A stretch of 64,000 bases of DNA from Deinococcus multiflagellatus (GCF_020166415.1 NZ_JAIQXV010000012.1:62001-126000); one strand, 5' to 3'; numbered from the stretch's first letter, positions 9,836 to 18,711 are shown. A program made the numbers and translations. The notes: generated by a model not told the origin, from the sequence alone.

Positions 9836-9867
9836 GTGGCGCCCGTCTTCTGGAAGACGGGCGCCAC
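9836..9867. terminator. Bidirectional hairpin between convergent genes
   Basis: A perfect 15-base stem (9836-9850 with 9853-9867) with a two-base loop lies between the + gene ending at 9814 and the - gene ending at 9882. There is no T-run, but placement fits a shared terminator. Confidence 0.7.
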
Positions 9868-9881
9868 GGACTTTGGACGGC

Positions 9882-11189
9882 TCAGGCGGACGAGCTTAAG
9901 CGCTGGTCCACCTCTTCAAGCCGCTTCATAAAGGGCGCAGAAACCGCTGGCGGCAGCGGGTAGATCTTGGCACACAGCAGCAGCAGGACCTCCTGCAGCT
10001 GTTCCACGAGCTCCACATCCTGGTCGGGGAACACCCCTTGATGGTGGATGACCCACTCAAATTTTGGTTCAAGTGCGCTCATGGCCCACTGGACAATCGC
10101 CTCGCCGTCGTAGGTATACAGCAGGTTGGCAATGTCACCGATGGCAAGGTCCTTGTCGATGGGCGGGAACGACGTGGCTTGATCATGTGGCGTCGCGGCG
10201 GGAAAAAGATTCATCGGTGCCTCTGCAGGCGGCGGATCGGGCAGTGATGTGGGCCCGACATGAGGCCCGGCGGCCGCAAGCATGTCCGCTTCCTCCACGG
10301 GAAAATCCTGGAAGACGGCGGGGTCTACAGCTGTGGTGGCAGCCTGCGCAACTGCACGGAAGACAGGTGCCTGTGGGGCAGCCGCAGACGCCGACAAGGG
10401 CGGCGCTGGGTAGAAAGGCGGTGGCAACGCGGCCTCCGAATCAAGGGGTCGAGGGTTGGGGCCAGGCGGATTGAACACAGGCTGGTGCGCTGACAAAGTG
10501 TCAGAAATAGGCGACCCAAAAGTCAGGTCAGCTGGAAGAGGCGGGGGGGGAGACGGCGGCTGCGCCTGGTTCAGCCGTGCAAGCTCGGGCTGCGCCGCCG
10601 AGTCCGAGGCAGGTGACACCTGGGCGGCGGTCTGCGGGGATGGCGTCAAAGTTGGGACCGCCGTGAGGTGGTCAGCCGTGCCAGGGACCAGTGCCGGCAC
10701 TGGAATGGTCGGTTCCTCCAACGGTTTGTTGTTGCTCGGCGCTGCAGCGACACCGGGCCACAGTGTGGAAGGAGGGGCTTCCGACGAAGGGACAGGAGCG
10801 TGATCACTCGGCACGAACATAGGGGTCGTGACCACCGTCCCGGCGCTTTGAGGTGGAGTTGGCCCCGTCTGACCACCTCTCCCCCGCCATTCCTTGGGTG
10901 TGTTTTTCCGTTTCGGTGGCGGACCAGAGGCGGCAGATGACGCCAGAAGCGGGGTTCGGCAAGCCGCCAAAAGGTCAGCTGGCGTTTGGTCTGGAAGCTC
11001 GGGAAGTGTGCCAGGCCTCAGCACCTGTTGGAAAAACAGCGTGACGTTAAGCGCTTGAAGCGGGGTGAGCCGAAAGCCACTGCGGTCTGTCAGGACCCGG
11101 AGATAGGCGAGCTGGTCTGCCGTGGGGTGGGTTAATCCCAGGTCGGCCAGGGCATGCGCAAGAGCGGTTGGATCAGAAGTGGGCGGCAT
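9882..11189 (-). CDS. Unknown protein with disordered Pro/Ala middle
   Basis: 435 residues from ATG 11189. An N-terminal helical segment of about 90 residues is followed by about 250 residues of Pro/Ala/Ser-rich, probably disordered sequence, then a C-terminal globular segment of about 90 residues (from PIDKDLAIGDIANLLYTY on). I recognise no family. A longer frame reads back to TTG 11225 but would translate the class A element, so I prefer ATG 11189, which sits at the standard 14-base spacing. It converges with the SpoIIIAA-like gene. Confidence 0.65.
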   Translation of the reverse strand: MPPTSDPTALAHALADLGLTHPTADQLAYLRVLTDRSGFRLTPLQALNVTLFFQQVLRPGTLPELPDQTPADLLAACRTPLLASSAASGPPPKRKNTPKEWRGRGGQTGPTPPQSAGTVVTTPMFVPSDHAPVPSSEAPPSTLWPGVAAAPSNNKPLEEPTIPVPALVPGTADHLTAVPTLTPSPQTAAQVSPASDSAAQPELARLNQAQPPSPPPPLPADLTFGSPISDTLSAHQPVFNPPGPNPRPLDSEAALPPPFYPAPPLSASAAAPQAPVFRAVAQAATTAVDPAVFQDFPVEEADMLAAAGPHVGPTSLPDPPPAEAPMNLFPAATPHDQATSFPPIDKDLAIGDIANLLYTYDGEAIVQWAMSALEPKFEWVIHHQGVFPDQDVELVEQLQEVLLLLCAKIYPLPPAVSAPFMKRLEEVDQRLSSSA

Positions 11190-11225
11190 GGGATCACCGT
11201 CGAGGGGCGCTGGTGCGACAGGCAA
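11190..11225 (-). promoter_or_regulatory. Class A start-site element 2 (minus strand)
   Basis: On the minus strand, TTGCC at 11225-11221, ACCAGCGCCCC at 11214-11204, then 14 bases to ATG 11189. Geometry is identical to the plus-strand copies, so the element is oriented with its gene and not with the genome. Confidence 0.75.
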
Positions 11226-11756
11226 GCGGAGCTGAAACAGCTCCCACTTTGCCCCTTTAAGTTGTATAGATGCCTAGACCACTTGGGAAAATTGACGCGA
11301 GGCGTCTGGTGACCTCTAGGCGCGCGCTCTTGGGCCTATGCACAGGGGAGACGTGCATTATGCAGCCGAAGCGGCTGGTTGAACCGAACTGAAATGTAAG
11401 CCAAGGTAGCAACATAAACCGCACATACCCTTTTCGCCCCGCCGGAGGCAAGCGCCCCTGCCGCCGCGCCCAGCCGGGCCCCAGCGCCGACATACTCCGA
11501 AAAAGCTGCATGACAACTCACATCGCTTGATTTTCTCAAGTTACGATCTTGGGCGCATTCAGTCTATGCAGCCGGATTCCTCTCGCGTGGCGGGCCCGCT
11601 GGTGGTCCTTCGTTCAGGCCCACGGGGCCCCTGACGATCAGTCCACCACGGCCCGGTGGGCCCGGCCACACGCATGGCTGAACCAAGGGACGCCGTGCGA
11701 AATGCCAGTCGCAGGGGCGGCAGAGCGGCGCCACCAAAGCAGACCGAGCACCCGAG
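11226..11756. other. Intergenic region between divergent genes
   Basis: About 530 bases without a supported gene. It holds a small hairpin (11228-11234 with 11238-11244) just upstream of class A element 2, and patches of lower GC at 11255-11300, 11380-11430 and 11510-11560 that could hold promoters. No convincing -35/-10 pair and no iteron repeats are visible. As spacer DNA next to SSB and clamp genes it is a fair place to look for a replication origin, but nothing I can see proves one. Confidence 0.4.
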
Positions 11757-11801
11757 TGGCCGGGTCACGGAACCGCGCCGTGACCCGGCCCAGAGGAGGG
11801 C
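11757..11801 (+). promoter_or_regulatory. Class B hairpin element 1
   Basis: Thirteen-base stem 11758-11770 with 11778-11790, seven-base loop. GGCCCA ends at 11792, then exactly nine bases (GAGGAGGGC) to ATG 11802. This copy's spacer happens to contain an SD-like GGAGG. Confidence 0.75.
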
Positions 11802-12044
11802 ATGACCACTTTCCAAACCGCGCTTTGCCTCTTGCTCCTGGCCCTGTCCACGGCTCAGGCCGTGCCCACTGACGAAGCGGGCGTGCGCCTGATGCCTGAG
11901 CTCCAGGGGATCCTGGGTCCCATTGAAGTGGGCGACTGGACAGTCGCCGTGGTGGTGGACGGTGAAGCGTACGAAGCCCCGAGTGGCGGTGAACCGGACA
12001 CGGCGCCGGTTCACCGCCCGCACCCCAGCATCTCCATCCACTGA
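11802..12044 (+). CDS. Small secreted protein, unknown
   Basis: 80 residues: a signal peptide (residues 1-20, ending AQA) and a 60-residue mature part with two beta-like stretches (GDWTVAVVVDGEAY). No cysteine pairs, metal motif or known family. It starts nine bases after class B hairpin 1. The SSB gene follows 90 bases later. The codon pattern is native, but the short length limits confidence. Confidence 0.55.
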   Translation: MTTFQTALCLLLLALSTAQAVPTDEAGVRLMPELQGILGPIEVGDWTVAVVVDGEAYEAPSGGEPDTAPVHRPHPSISIH

Positions 12045-12134
12045 GGAGAGGCAAGAAAAAGTTGAGCCACCTCACCGCCTGCATCCGCCGCCCCGCACTG
12101 CCGCCCCTGCACCCGTCCACAGGAGGACACCACC

Positions 12135-13001
12135 ATGCGTAAATTTGCCACGATCATCGGAACCCTCGCCGCCGCCGCCAAACTGGAGGCCGTGGGCAAC
12201 ACGTCCGTGGCCCGCTACACCATCGCGGGCACCCTGACTGAACTGAACGCGGCGGGTGAAGAAGTGGCCGTGCCGTTCTTTCAGGAGTGCGAAACCTGGG
12301 GGGCAGACGCGCTGTTCGTCGCGGACCTGGAGCCCGGGACCTGGCTCACGGCTGTCGGCAAACCCGAGATGAATGTCTGGCATGACCGCGCCAATGCGGC
12401 GGCCCCTGTGGCCGCGCCGCGCCCTGGCGCCGCCCCCACGCGCGCGGCGCCCACCCACACCCAGCAGCGCCGCGCCATGCGCCTGCGCACCGAAACGGTA
12501 GACCGGGCGTTCATCGATGCGGAGACCGTCGCCGAAACCAATGGCGCCATCCGGGGCCTGTACGGCGTCAACCAGGTGGCGATGAGCGGGCGCCTGACGG
12601 ACGACATCAAGGTCAAGGACACGAACGGCGGCGCCTTCGCGTATGGCCGCATCGCGGTGGACGACCGGGTCTTCAAGGGTGGTCAATGGACCACGCAGAC
12701 TGATTTCATTGACGTGAAACTCTGGCGTGACGCCGTGGCGATGGTGATGGACGGGAAGAAGGGTCAGCCGTTCACCATCGTGACGGGCAAGATGTTGGTC
12801 AACCGGGACCGTGACGCTGAAGGCAATGTCACCCGCTTTCCCTATGTGGAAGCGAGCCTGGCCTTCCTGGGTGTGCGCCGTGAGCGCCGCAGCGAGAAGA
12901 GCAACGTTGACGCCAACCGTCTGGACCAGGGCGGCGCGGAGGGGGCACAGATTCCGGCACAGGCCACGGGCGTGGGCACCGAGGCCCCATCACCTTTCTA
13001 A
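12135..13001 (+). CDS. ssb: Single-stranded DNA-binding protein, two OB folds
   Basis: 288 residues with a good Shine-Dalgarno (AGGAGG) nine bases before ATG. OB fold 1 spans about residues 8-95 and OB fold 2 about 143-245 (NQVAMSGRLTDDIKVKDTNG then FAYGRIAVDD and DFIDVKLW). Two OB folds per chain is the Deinococcus-Thermus arrangement, where the protein works as a dimer rather than a tetramer. An acidic-Pro tail ending PSPF stands in for the usual SSB tip. It coats single-stranded DNA in replication, repair or transfer, and being element-encoded it probably serves this replicon. Confidence 0.85.
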   Translation: MRKFATIIGTLAAAAKLEAVGNTSVARYTIAGTLTELNAAGEEVAVPFFQECETWGADALFVADLEPGTWLTAVGKPEMNVWHDRANAAAPVAAPRPGAAPTRAAPTHTQQRRAMRLRTETVDRAFIDAETVAETNGAIRGLYGVNQVAMSGRLTDDIKVKDTNGGAFAYGRIAVDDRVFKGGQWTTQTDFIDVKLWRDAVAMVMDGKKGQPFTIVTGKMLVNRDRDAEGNVTRFPYVEASLAFLGVRRERRSEKSNVDANRLDQGGAEGAQIPAQATGVGTEAPSPF

Positions 13002-13009
13002 GGCCCTGA

Positions 13010-13053
13010 CCCGGCGCGGCGCTCAGGTGCCGCGCCGGGTGGCCCCTTTTTTT
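13010..13053 (+). terminator. Intrinsic terminator after ssb
   Basis: Eleven-base perfect stem 13010-13020 with 13029-13039, eight-base loop, then seven T at 13047-13053. It sits nine bases after the ssb stop. Confidence 0.85.
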
Positions 13054-13085
13054 CACCTCACCGCAAAGAGGGTTAGGAGCGGAAG

Positions 13086-13835
13086 ATGCGCGGAAAAGTC
13101 AGCGGCCGAGTGGCCAAAGTAGAGCGGCTGGACCAGGTCACGGTGCTCACCCTCGTCGGCGAACACGAAGCGGGACGCGCGCCGCACATCACCTCGGTGC
13201 GCTTTCCAGGCCGGAGCGCGCAGCAGGTGGCGGACGTTGCAACGGGCGACGCGGTGATCTGCGACGCCCAGTTGGTGTATCGGCAGTGGCGCACCGGACA
13301 AAATGAAGCGCGCTCCGAAAACACTGCTGTCGGCCTGACCTGCTACCTGCTCTCGGGGGGCAGCGTCATCAGCACCCACGGTTATCTGGCCCTGCAAGGC
13401 GCGGTCTGTCACTACGATCTGGTGGCGTATGTGGTGCGCCTTGAGCATGACCAGGCGGACCACTGCCGCGTGCGGGTGTGGACCAAAGACGACCAGGGCG
13501 AGCGCCACTTTTACTCGGTCACGTTCACAGGCAGCCGGGCGGGGGCCGCCCGCACCGCCCAGCCGGGCATGATCATGCACCTGAACGTCACCGCTCGGAA
13601 GGTCAAGCTGGAGCGCCACTGGACCGACCTGGTGGAAGCCCGGCACGTGCATCTGTGCATGAGTCGGGTGCACAGAGCGGAGGCGCAGCCGGTGCTGGAG
13701 GAGCGGCCGGCGCCCATGCCGGCACCAGCGCTCACGCCGGCCGATGCGCCGGTCCGGATGCCGCGTCCGAAGCTGGCCCCGCGCCTGACCACTGGCGGTG
13801 TGGGCGGTGAGTGGCTGGCAGAAGCAGCCGACTGA
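13086..13835 (+). CDS. Second SSB-like OB-fold protein
   Basis: 249 residues with Shine-Dalgarno AGGAG. Two beta-rich segments of about 90 residues (about 3-85 and 115-190) show the strand spacing of OB folds (KVSGRVAKVERLDQ; then VAYVVRLEHDQADHCRVRVW). A Pro/Ala-rich tail of 60 residues follows. Sequence similarity to the upstream SSB is weak, so this is an inference from pattern and neighbourhood. It may be a specialised SSB, for example for conjugation, or a paralogue that binds a different ligand. Confidence 0.5.
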   Translation: MRGKVSGRVAKVERLDQVTVLTLVGEHEAGRAPHITSVRFPGRSAQQVADVATGDAVICDAQLVYRQWRTGQNEARSENTAVGLTCYLLSGGSVISTHGYLALQGAVCHYDLVAYVVRLEHDQADHCRVRVWTKDDQGERHFYSVTFTGSRAGAARTAQPGMIMHLNVTARKVKLERHWTDLVEARHVHLCMSRVHRAEAQPVLEERPAPMPAPALTPADAPVRMPRPKLAPRLTTGGVGGEWLAEAAD

Positions 13836-13843
13836 AGCCTGAA

Positions 13844-13887
13844 TGGCGGGGGGGCAGCACAGCACTGCCCCCCGCCCACACCGGGGT
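13844..13887 (+). promoter_or_regulatory. Class B hairpin element 2
   Basis: G-rich arm from 13845 pairs with TGCCCCCCGCC at 13866-13876 (one bulged G). CGCCCA ends at 13878, then nine bases (CACCGGGGT) to ATG 13888. Confidence 0.75.
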
Positions 13888-14199
13888 ATGACCCTCTTCT
13901 GGCCAACGTTCATGATCAGCCTGTGCTTCCTGCTCCTGTCCATGCTCAGCCCTGAACAGCTCTGGGTGGCGGTGGTGGCCATGGCGGCGGCCGGCTGTCT
14001 GGTCCGCCGCCTGGCGGTCCTGCTCACGGCGGCGGGTGCGGCCGCACTGCTGAGCCTCAGCCCCTTGGCGGCCGGATCTGAAGCCCCTCATTTCCTGGCG
14101 GTGCTGGCCCTGGCGTACACCCTGGCCCTGGGCTTCCGTGGCCTCCCGGCCTGGTCAGCCCACCCGAGTACCGCCGCACCAGCGCCCACACAACACTGA
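13888..14199 (+). CDS. Small polytopic membrane protein
   Basis: 103 residues with four hydrophobic segments (about 3-18, 22-37, 42-58 and 68-85) and a short polar tail. No family recognised. It starts nine bases after class B hairpin 2. A longer in-frame start further upstream would translate the hairpin, so ATG 13888 is preferred. Confidence 0.6.
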   Translation: MTLFWPTFMISLCFLLLSMLSPEQLWVAVVAMAAAGCLVRRLAVLLTAAGAAALLSLSPLAAGSEAPHFLAVLALAYTLALGFRGLPAWSAHPSTAAPAPTQH

Positions 14200-14232
14200 C
14201 CTTCACCGCTCCACCGAGTGGAAGGAGACCCC

Positions 14233-14532
14233 ATGCAACTGCACCGTGACGACCAACACCTGGACATCAAGATTAAGCGCTACGCCAGCGGTGATCTGGC
14301 CATTCTTCTCGAAGCACAGGGCGAGCCGTGGGCCGTTGCCTCCATGTCCCTGCCCGGGCTGGCGCCGGACGAGGTGGCCATCAAGGACTATTCCGAAAAC
14401 GAGGGCATGCTCTCTGACCTGCTTGCTGCGGGCGTGGTGGAGCAGCCGCACCGGCATCTGGCGGCCGGCTTTGTGCAGGCGCCCGTGTGCCGGTTGACGG
14501 CGGCGGCCCGTGCGGCGCAGGCGAACGGCTGA
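14233..14532 (+). CDS. DUF4313-like plasmid protein
   Basis: 99 residues, ATG with GGAG seven bases before. The segment IKDYSENEGMLSDLLAAG resembles the I/V-K-x-Y-x-E-N-x-G-M core of DUF4313 proteins, small acidic proteins common on conjugative plasmids and of unknown function. The assignment is from memory of the family pattern, so moderate. An upstream GTG 14218 in frame would add five residues. Confidence 0.55.
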   Translation: MQLHRDDQHLDIKIKRYASGDLAILLEAQGEPWAVASMSLPGLAPDEVAIKDYSENEGMLSDLLAAGVVEQPHRHLAAGFVQAPVCRLTAAARAAQANG

Positions 14533-14611
14533 GGCCCAGGCGCAAGGAAGTGCGCGGTGGGTGGCGGCCCGAACGGGAACGTCACCCACACCAGGTCACG
14601 CTGCGCGTGAC

Positions 14612-14680
14612 GCGGGGAGGCCCCCAGAGGCCCCCTCCCCGCACCCCTCCCCACCCAGCGTCCCTGCACGCAGGGACGCT
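14612..14680. terminator. Two hairpins after DUF4313-like gene
   Basis: First stem 14612-14620 with 14634-14642 (nine bases). Second stem 14657-14666 with 14671-14680 (ten bases, four-base loop). No long T-run. Likely transcription end between the DUF4313-like gene and the next small gene. Confidence 0.55.
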
Positions 14681-14780
14681 CCTGAATCAAGGTCCTTGCC
14701 CCCCAACTGCGGCGCGCGCCTTGCCCCATTCCTCATGCAACTCCGGGCGTGAACCCGTCATAACGGCAGTGGAGGCCCTT

Positions 14781-14996
14781 ATGAAACGACTGATCACGGC
14801 CTGCCTCGTGGCGCCCACGGCTGCCCTCTTCGGTGTGATGACTGCCCGTCATGGCCTGCACGACACGGCCGCCGCCGCCGCCTGCGTGGTGCAAGGTGGC
14901 CTGAGCTTTAGCGCCGCGCTCCTGCTCGGTTTGAGTCCCCTGGCCTTTCGCCGCGCGCCTCAGCCGGAGCCCACAGCGCCCGCCGCACTGGCATAA
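14781..14996 (+). CDS. Small membrane protein, two helices
   Basis: 71 residues with GGAGG-like Shine-Dalgarno before ATG 14781. Two hydrophobic segments (about 6-22 and 32-52, Ala-rich) separated by a short loop containing RHGLHD, then a Pro-rich tail. No family recognised. It stands alone between the hairpins at 14612-14680 and class B element 3. Confidence 0.5.
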   Translation: MKRLITACLVAPTAALFGVMTARHGLHDTAAAAACVVQGGLSFSAALLLGLSPLAFRRAPQPEPTAPAALA

Positions 14997-15009
14997 CGAC
15001 GGACCCAAG

Positions 15010-15043
15010 TGGCCGGGGATGCAGCAGCTCCCCGGCCCGCGTC
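15010..15043 (+). promoter_or_regulatory. Class B hairpin element 3 (variant spacing)
   Basis: Nine-base stem 15011-15019 with 15029-15037. An ATG follows after only five bases (15044), opening a 28-codon frame that overlaps the clamp gene. The clamp itself starts at 15063 behind GGAGG. This copy therefore departs from the nine-base rule. Confidence 0.6.
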
Positions 15044-15062
15044 ATGCCGGAGGTTCTCTGGC

Positions 15063-16244
15063 ATGCACGTTCACAAAAGACAATTCCTGACAGCCCTCGG
15101 AACGGCGGTCAAGCTGGCACGCCGGGATAAGCACGACCACGCGGCGGCCGGGCTGCGCGCAGAGGGGGGCGACCTGCGGGTGAGCGTGGCGGGTGACGCG
15201 GTGGCCATTGATATCCCCGTCATGGCCACTGGCCTGTTCAGCGCGCCCGCCGCCGTGCAACTGAACCCGGTCCCACTGCTTGACTTCCTGCGGCGCAGCA
15301 CCGGCACGGATGTCGACGTGGCCATCACGGCCCAGCAGGTTCGGGTCACCTGCGCGGGCGTGACGGCGCAGTTCAACTGCACACCTGACGCCCAGCCAAT
15401 CTCCCGGCCCCCCGTCACCGCCACTGGAACAGTCGGGCCTCAGGCGCTGCTGTCGGCGCTCAGCAGTGTGCGTCACGCCGCCGCTGCCCGGGCGGGTCAG
15501 GGCCAGGCGGCCTACCGTGGGGTGCTGCTCGAAGCGCGCGGGTCCGTCTTACAGGTGACGGCCACCGACGGGCACCAGCTGGCCATCCGCGCGGTCGCGT
15601 GGCAGGGAGACGCCATGCGCCTGTTGGTGCGGCTGAGCGACCTGTGGACCTTGATGAGCGCCCTGAGTCTGGTGCCCGGCGAGGTCACCACGCTTCAGGT
15701 CAGCGAACAGTCACTGCTGCTTGACGGGGCCGTGCAGGCCCGCGTGCAGCTGATGGACGAGCGCGCCTACCCGGATTTCCGCACCGTGATTCCCTCAGGT
15801 CACCGCCCCAACCTGCATGTGGATGCGGACGCCTTTCGCGCTGCGCTCCGGTCCGTCAGTACCATTCTGTCGGCCGACGACATGGTGTCGATGCGCGCCA
15901 CGCCACTGGGGCTGTCGCTGCACGCCGCAACGCCAACCGCGCGGGCCTCGGTGCCGGTGAGTGGCGCCCGGGTGCACGCGCCCTTCGAGGTGACCACCCG
16001 CACCCGCATGTTGCATCTGGCGCTGCTGGCTGACGGCGAGTTGGCGCTGACGGCCGTGCCTGGCCGCACCACATTGATGCTCACTGCGGGTCCCTTTCTG
16101 GCCTTGATGACCCGCGCGGCCGAGGTGCAGATGCAGGTGCCGCCGCCCATGGTGCCCCTGGATGGCCGCGCACCCTGGGAGGCTGTGGTGGCGTCCGGAC
16201 AGCCGCTGCCGGAGGTGACATGGGACGCCGTCGGGCGGCCGTGA
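15063..16244 (+). CDS. DnaN-like sliding clamp
   Basis: 393 residues, slightly longer than the usual 365-375. Conserved points of the DNA polymerase III beta clamp are visible: GVLLEARGSVLQVTATDGHQL near residues 155-172, split here only by its length, and ERAYPDFRTVIP near 233, each at its usual place in domains 2 and 3. The C-terminus ends PEVTWDAVGRP and is not the usual M-P-M-R-L, so the partner-binding pocket may differ. It would ring DNA and tether polymerases or other enzymes for this replicon. Start ATG 15063 is chosen for its GGAGG site. The stop overlaps the next GTG. Confidence 0.75.
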   Translation: MHVHKRQFLTALGTAVKLARRDKHDHAAAGLRAEGGDLRVSVAGDAVAIDIPVMATGLFSAPAAVQLNPVPLLDFLRRSTGTDVDVAITAQQVRVTCAGVTAQFNCTPDAQPISRPPVTATGTVGPQALLSALSSVRHAAAARAGQGQAAYRGVLLEARGSVLQVTATDGHQLAIRAVAWQGDAMRLLVRLSDLWTLMSALSLVPGEVTTLQVSEQSLLLDGAVQARVQLMDERAYPDFRTVIPSGHRPNLHVDADAFRAALRSVSTILSADDMVSMRATPLGLSLHAATPTARASVPVSGARVHAPFEVTTRTRMLHLALLADGELALTAVPGRTTLMLTAGPFLALMTRAAEVQMQVPPPMVPLDGRAPWEAVVASGQPLPEVTWDAVGRP

Positions 16245-17833
16245 ATGCGCCCACTGCACCCCTCACGTCCTTGGATCAGGGGGGCCCAGCGAGTTCGGAG
16301 GAGGCGCCGCAGTGCGAGGTCCCTCAGGGCCACCCGCCCTTCGCAGTCTGGAGTCACCCCGACATTCACCTGCCGTTTGACGCGGCCACCGATCACAGGG
16401 TGTCCTGGCAACACCTTCTCCCCGACGTACCCCTGCCGCTGTTGTGTGAGATGGCCCTCGGTCAGCCGGTGGCCGATACCCCCGTGGAACGGTGGTTGGT
16501 GGCCCGCCGAATCCTGCGCGAAGCCCTGACACGCCAACGCACCAGGCCCTACCTGAAGGGGTCACAGGTGACGGCGCCCCTTTCCACTGCCCCGCACTCA
16601 AGGAGCCCTGCTATGTCCACGCCACTGCCCGCCGAGGGCGCCAGCCCCCTCCTGCCCCTCCTGCCCTTGCCCGCGCCGACCCGCATTGCCGTCCCTCTTA
16701 TGGATATTGAAGAGGCCGACACCAGCGGCGCCGTGAACCTGACGCGCAGCTCCATCCAGCACATCGGGATGACGCAGGCGGTGACACTCGAAGTCAATCC
16801 GGGGCAGCCGCATGTGGTGCTGGACGGCAAGCGCCGCGTTCAGAACGCCCGGCTGCTGGGCATGGAGACAGTGGCGGCCGACCTCTATCCGCCCCTGACC
16901 GCTGAGCAGCGTGCGCATCTCAAAATCAGCCTGCACCTCCGGGGCCCCAACCGGGCCGACGAGGCGCGCACCCTGCTGGACCTGGCGCGTGCCCACGCCC
17001 TGCCCCTGGACCACCCGGACACGGCAGATCAGCTCAAGGTGCTGTCGGGTCTCTCGAAGGGCCACATTCGGCGTGTCCTGAAACTGGCCAACCTGCCGGC
17101 CGACGTGCTGGCCCTGATCGGCACGTCTGTGTCCGAAGGGGTGGCGAGCGGGGTGGCGAACCTGCAAGGGGACCACCGCGATCAGGCGGTGCAGGCCATC
17201 CGGGCCAAGGCCGCGCAGGATGAACAATTCACCGGCCAGGATCTGAAGGAGGTGCAGCAGGCCCGCAGCACCTTGATGGGCCAACATCTCGGCGCCGTGA
17301 CCCTGCCCAGTCTGCTGACCTTGACCCCCTTGCAGGCCCTGGCCAGTGACGTGCGGATCTTGGCCAGTGAGCGCAACATTTCCCTGGCCGACCTCATCCG
17401 TGAGTTGCAGCAGGGCGATCAGGTGCCCGCGCCCGACCCGTTTGGCGCGCTCTTCGGGCACGCTCCCACGCCCTCTGCCCCGGGGCCTGAGGCCGCTGCC
17501 ATCACCCCGCCCAGCTGGCTCACCGACGGGGCGGCACCCTGGGATCTCCCTGTGCCCGCGCCGGCCCCGATCACCGAAGAGCCGGCACCTCCTCAACCAG
17601 CGTTTGACACAGCCGTGCAGCCCTGGGCCGTGCCCGAGGCCCCCTTGCCCCCAGCGGCCGAGCCGGCACCCACGCCGGCCAGTCCAGTCGTGCTCAGCTC
17701 GGGTCTCGATCTGGACACGCTGTTCGCTGCCCCCGCACTGAACACACCCGTCGAGGCCCAGGCGCCGGTCGCCCCCTTCATTCCGGGTGCGGCGGGTGGG
17801 TCTTCTGGCCGCACCCGGCCAGGTCGGCGCTGA
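16241..17833 (+). CDS. ParB-like partition protein with N-terminal extension
   Basis: 530 residues from GTG 16241, overlapping the clamp stop. The ParB/Srx-type nuclease-fold domain lies at about residues 140-215 (VPLMDIEEADTSG then VVLDGKRRVQNARLLG), and the helix-turn-helix domain at about 260-300 (QLKVLSGLSKGHIRRVLKLA). A Pro/Ala-rich tail follows. An internal ATG 16613 behind AAGGAG would give a 406-residue ParB without the first 124 residues. A hairpin at about 16555-16585 sits just before it, so two products are possible. No ParA is visible nearby. ParB-related proteins accompany PRTRC cassettes, and this one is a candidate for that role. Confidence 0.7.
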   Translation: MNAPTAPLTSLDQGGPASSEEAPQCEVPQGHPPFAVWSHPDIHLPFDAATDHRVSWQHLLPDVPLPLLCEMALGQPVADTPVERWLVARRILREALTRQRTRPYLKGSQVTAPLSTAPHSRSPAMSTPLPAEGASPLLPLLPLPAPTRIAVPLMDIEEADTSGAVNLTRSSIQHIGMTQAVTLEVNPGQPHVVLDGKRRVQNARLLGMETVAADLYPPLTAEQRAHLKISLHLRGPNRADEARTLLDLARAHALPLDHPDTADQLKVLSGLSKGHIRRVLKLANLPADVLALIGTSVSEGVASGVANLQGDHRDQAVQAIRAKAAQDEQFTGQDLKEVQQARSTLMGQHLGAVTLPSLLTLTPLQALASDVRILASERNISLADLIRELQQGDQVPAPDPFGALFGHAPTPSAPGPEAAAITPPSWLTDGAAPWDLPVPAPAPITEEPAPPQPAFDTAVQPWAVPEAPLPPAAEPAPTPASPVVLSSGLDLDTLFAAPALNTPVEAQAPVAPFIPGAAGGSSGRTRPGRR

Positions 17834-17866
17834 CATGCCCGTTTCCCTGTGCCGAAAAGGAGTTGT

Positions 17867-18556
17867 ATGCCCGCGACCGCTGTGACCCGCGCGCGCGTGG
17901 CCCCCCGGGGCTGCGGCAGCGCCCGAACGCAAGGTGACATCTACCTCGAATTCGCCCTGCACCTGCTGGACCCAGCGGCCCTGATGGCCTGCCTGGTGGA
18001 CCCCCCCATCCCGTTTGACCAGCGGCTGTGGGGGGTGCCCAGCATCGGGGTGCGCACCTTTCCAGACCTGGACGGCGTCACCCATCTGGTGGACGTCGTG
18101 GGGCAAGACGCGTATCCCGAAACCCTGGACTTCCTGACCGAAGCGCTGCGGCTGGGCATCTCCCGAAAAATTCCGGGGGACTTTGCCTTCGACGAGCTGA
18201 CCCCGCAGAGCACGGTGCGGCTGATTCATGCCCGCGCCCTGGTGACCAACCACGCGCACTTCTCAGTATGTCCGGACTTTTCGTGTCCAGTGGGCCATCA
18301 GGCCGGCGAGGCCTGTTTTCACACCTTGCACCATGCCACTCCAAGAGACGAGGACGGCACCCGAACGACCCCGTCAGGCCGTTATCCCCTGCGGTCGGAA
18401 GCGCCGGGCGTCACGCCGCAGTACACCATGGCGAATTTCCTGACCGTGCCCGTGTCGCACCTGGTGCTGGTGCGGCACCCCGATCCCGCCGTCAACCAGC
18501 GCCAGCTGGAGCGGCTGCGGCACGCCCGCATCCCCGTGGTCCTGGCAGACGCCTGA
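17867..18556 (+). CDS. Unknown 229-residue protein, Cys/His-rich segment
   Basis: ATG behind AAAAGGAG. The central part contains CPDFSCPVGHQAGEACFH (about residues 140-157), whose Cys and His could bind zinc. No family recognised. Codon use matches the neighbours. It sits between the ParB-like gene and class A element 10. Confidence 0.55.
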   Translation: MPATAVTRARVAPRGCGSARTQGDIYLEFALHLLDPAALMACLVDPPIPFDQRLWGVPSIGVRTFPDLDGVTHLVDVVGQDAYPETLDFLTEALRLGISRKIPGDFAFDELTPQSTVRLIHARALVTNHAHFSVCPDFSCPVGHQAGEACFHTLHHATPRDEDGTRTTPSGRYPLRSEAPGVTPQYTMANFLTVPVSHLVLVRHPDPAVNQRQLERLRHARIPVVLADA

Positions 18557-18636
18557 CCCAGTGCGGCCTTCCGGGACCAGGGGGGCCGCGAGCGCTGTGG
18601 GGGGGCGCGGCGGTGCGAGGGGGCTCAGGCCACCCC

Positions 18637-18672
18637 TTGTCGCGCTGACCAGCGCCCCTTGACGGTTTGACG
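18637..18672 (+). promoter_or_regulatory. Class A start-site element 10
   Basis: TTGTC 18637-18641, ACCAGCGCCCC 18648-18658, then 14 bases to GTG 18673, which is in frame with the DUF6166-like gene. A Shine-Dalgarno-led ATG lies 39 bases further on (18712). Confidence 0.65.
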
Positions 18673-18711
18673 GTGGCCAGCGCGGCCGCCCCTTTTCACA
18701 GGAGACCTTCT

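Noticed and set aside
11549..11872. Plus-strand frame before the small secreted protein
   Set aside because: Runs through class B hairpin 1 and has no start signal or coding pattern.
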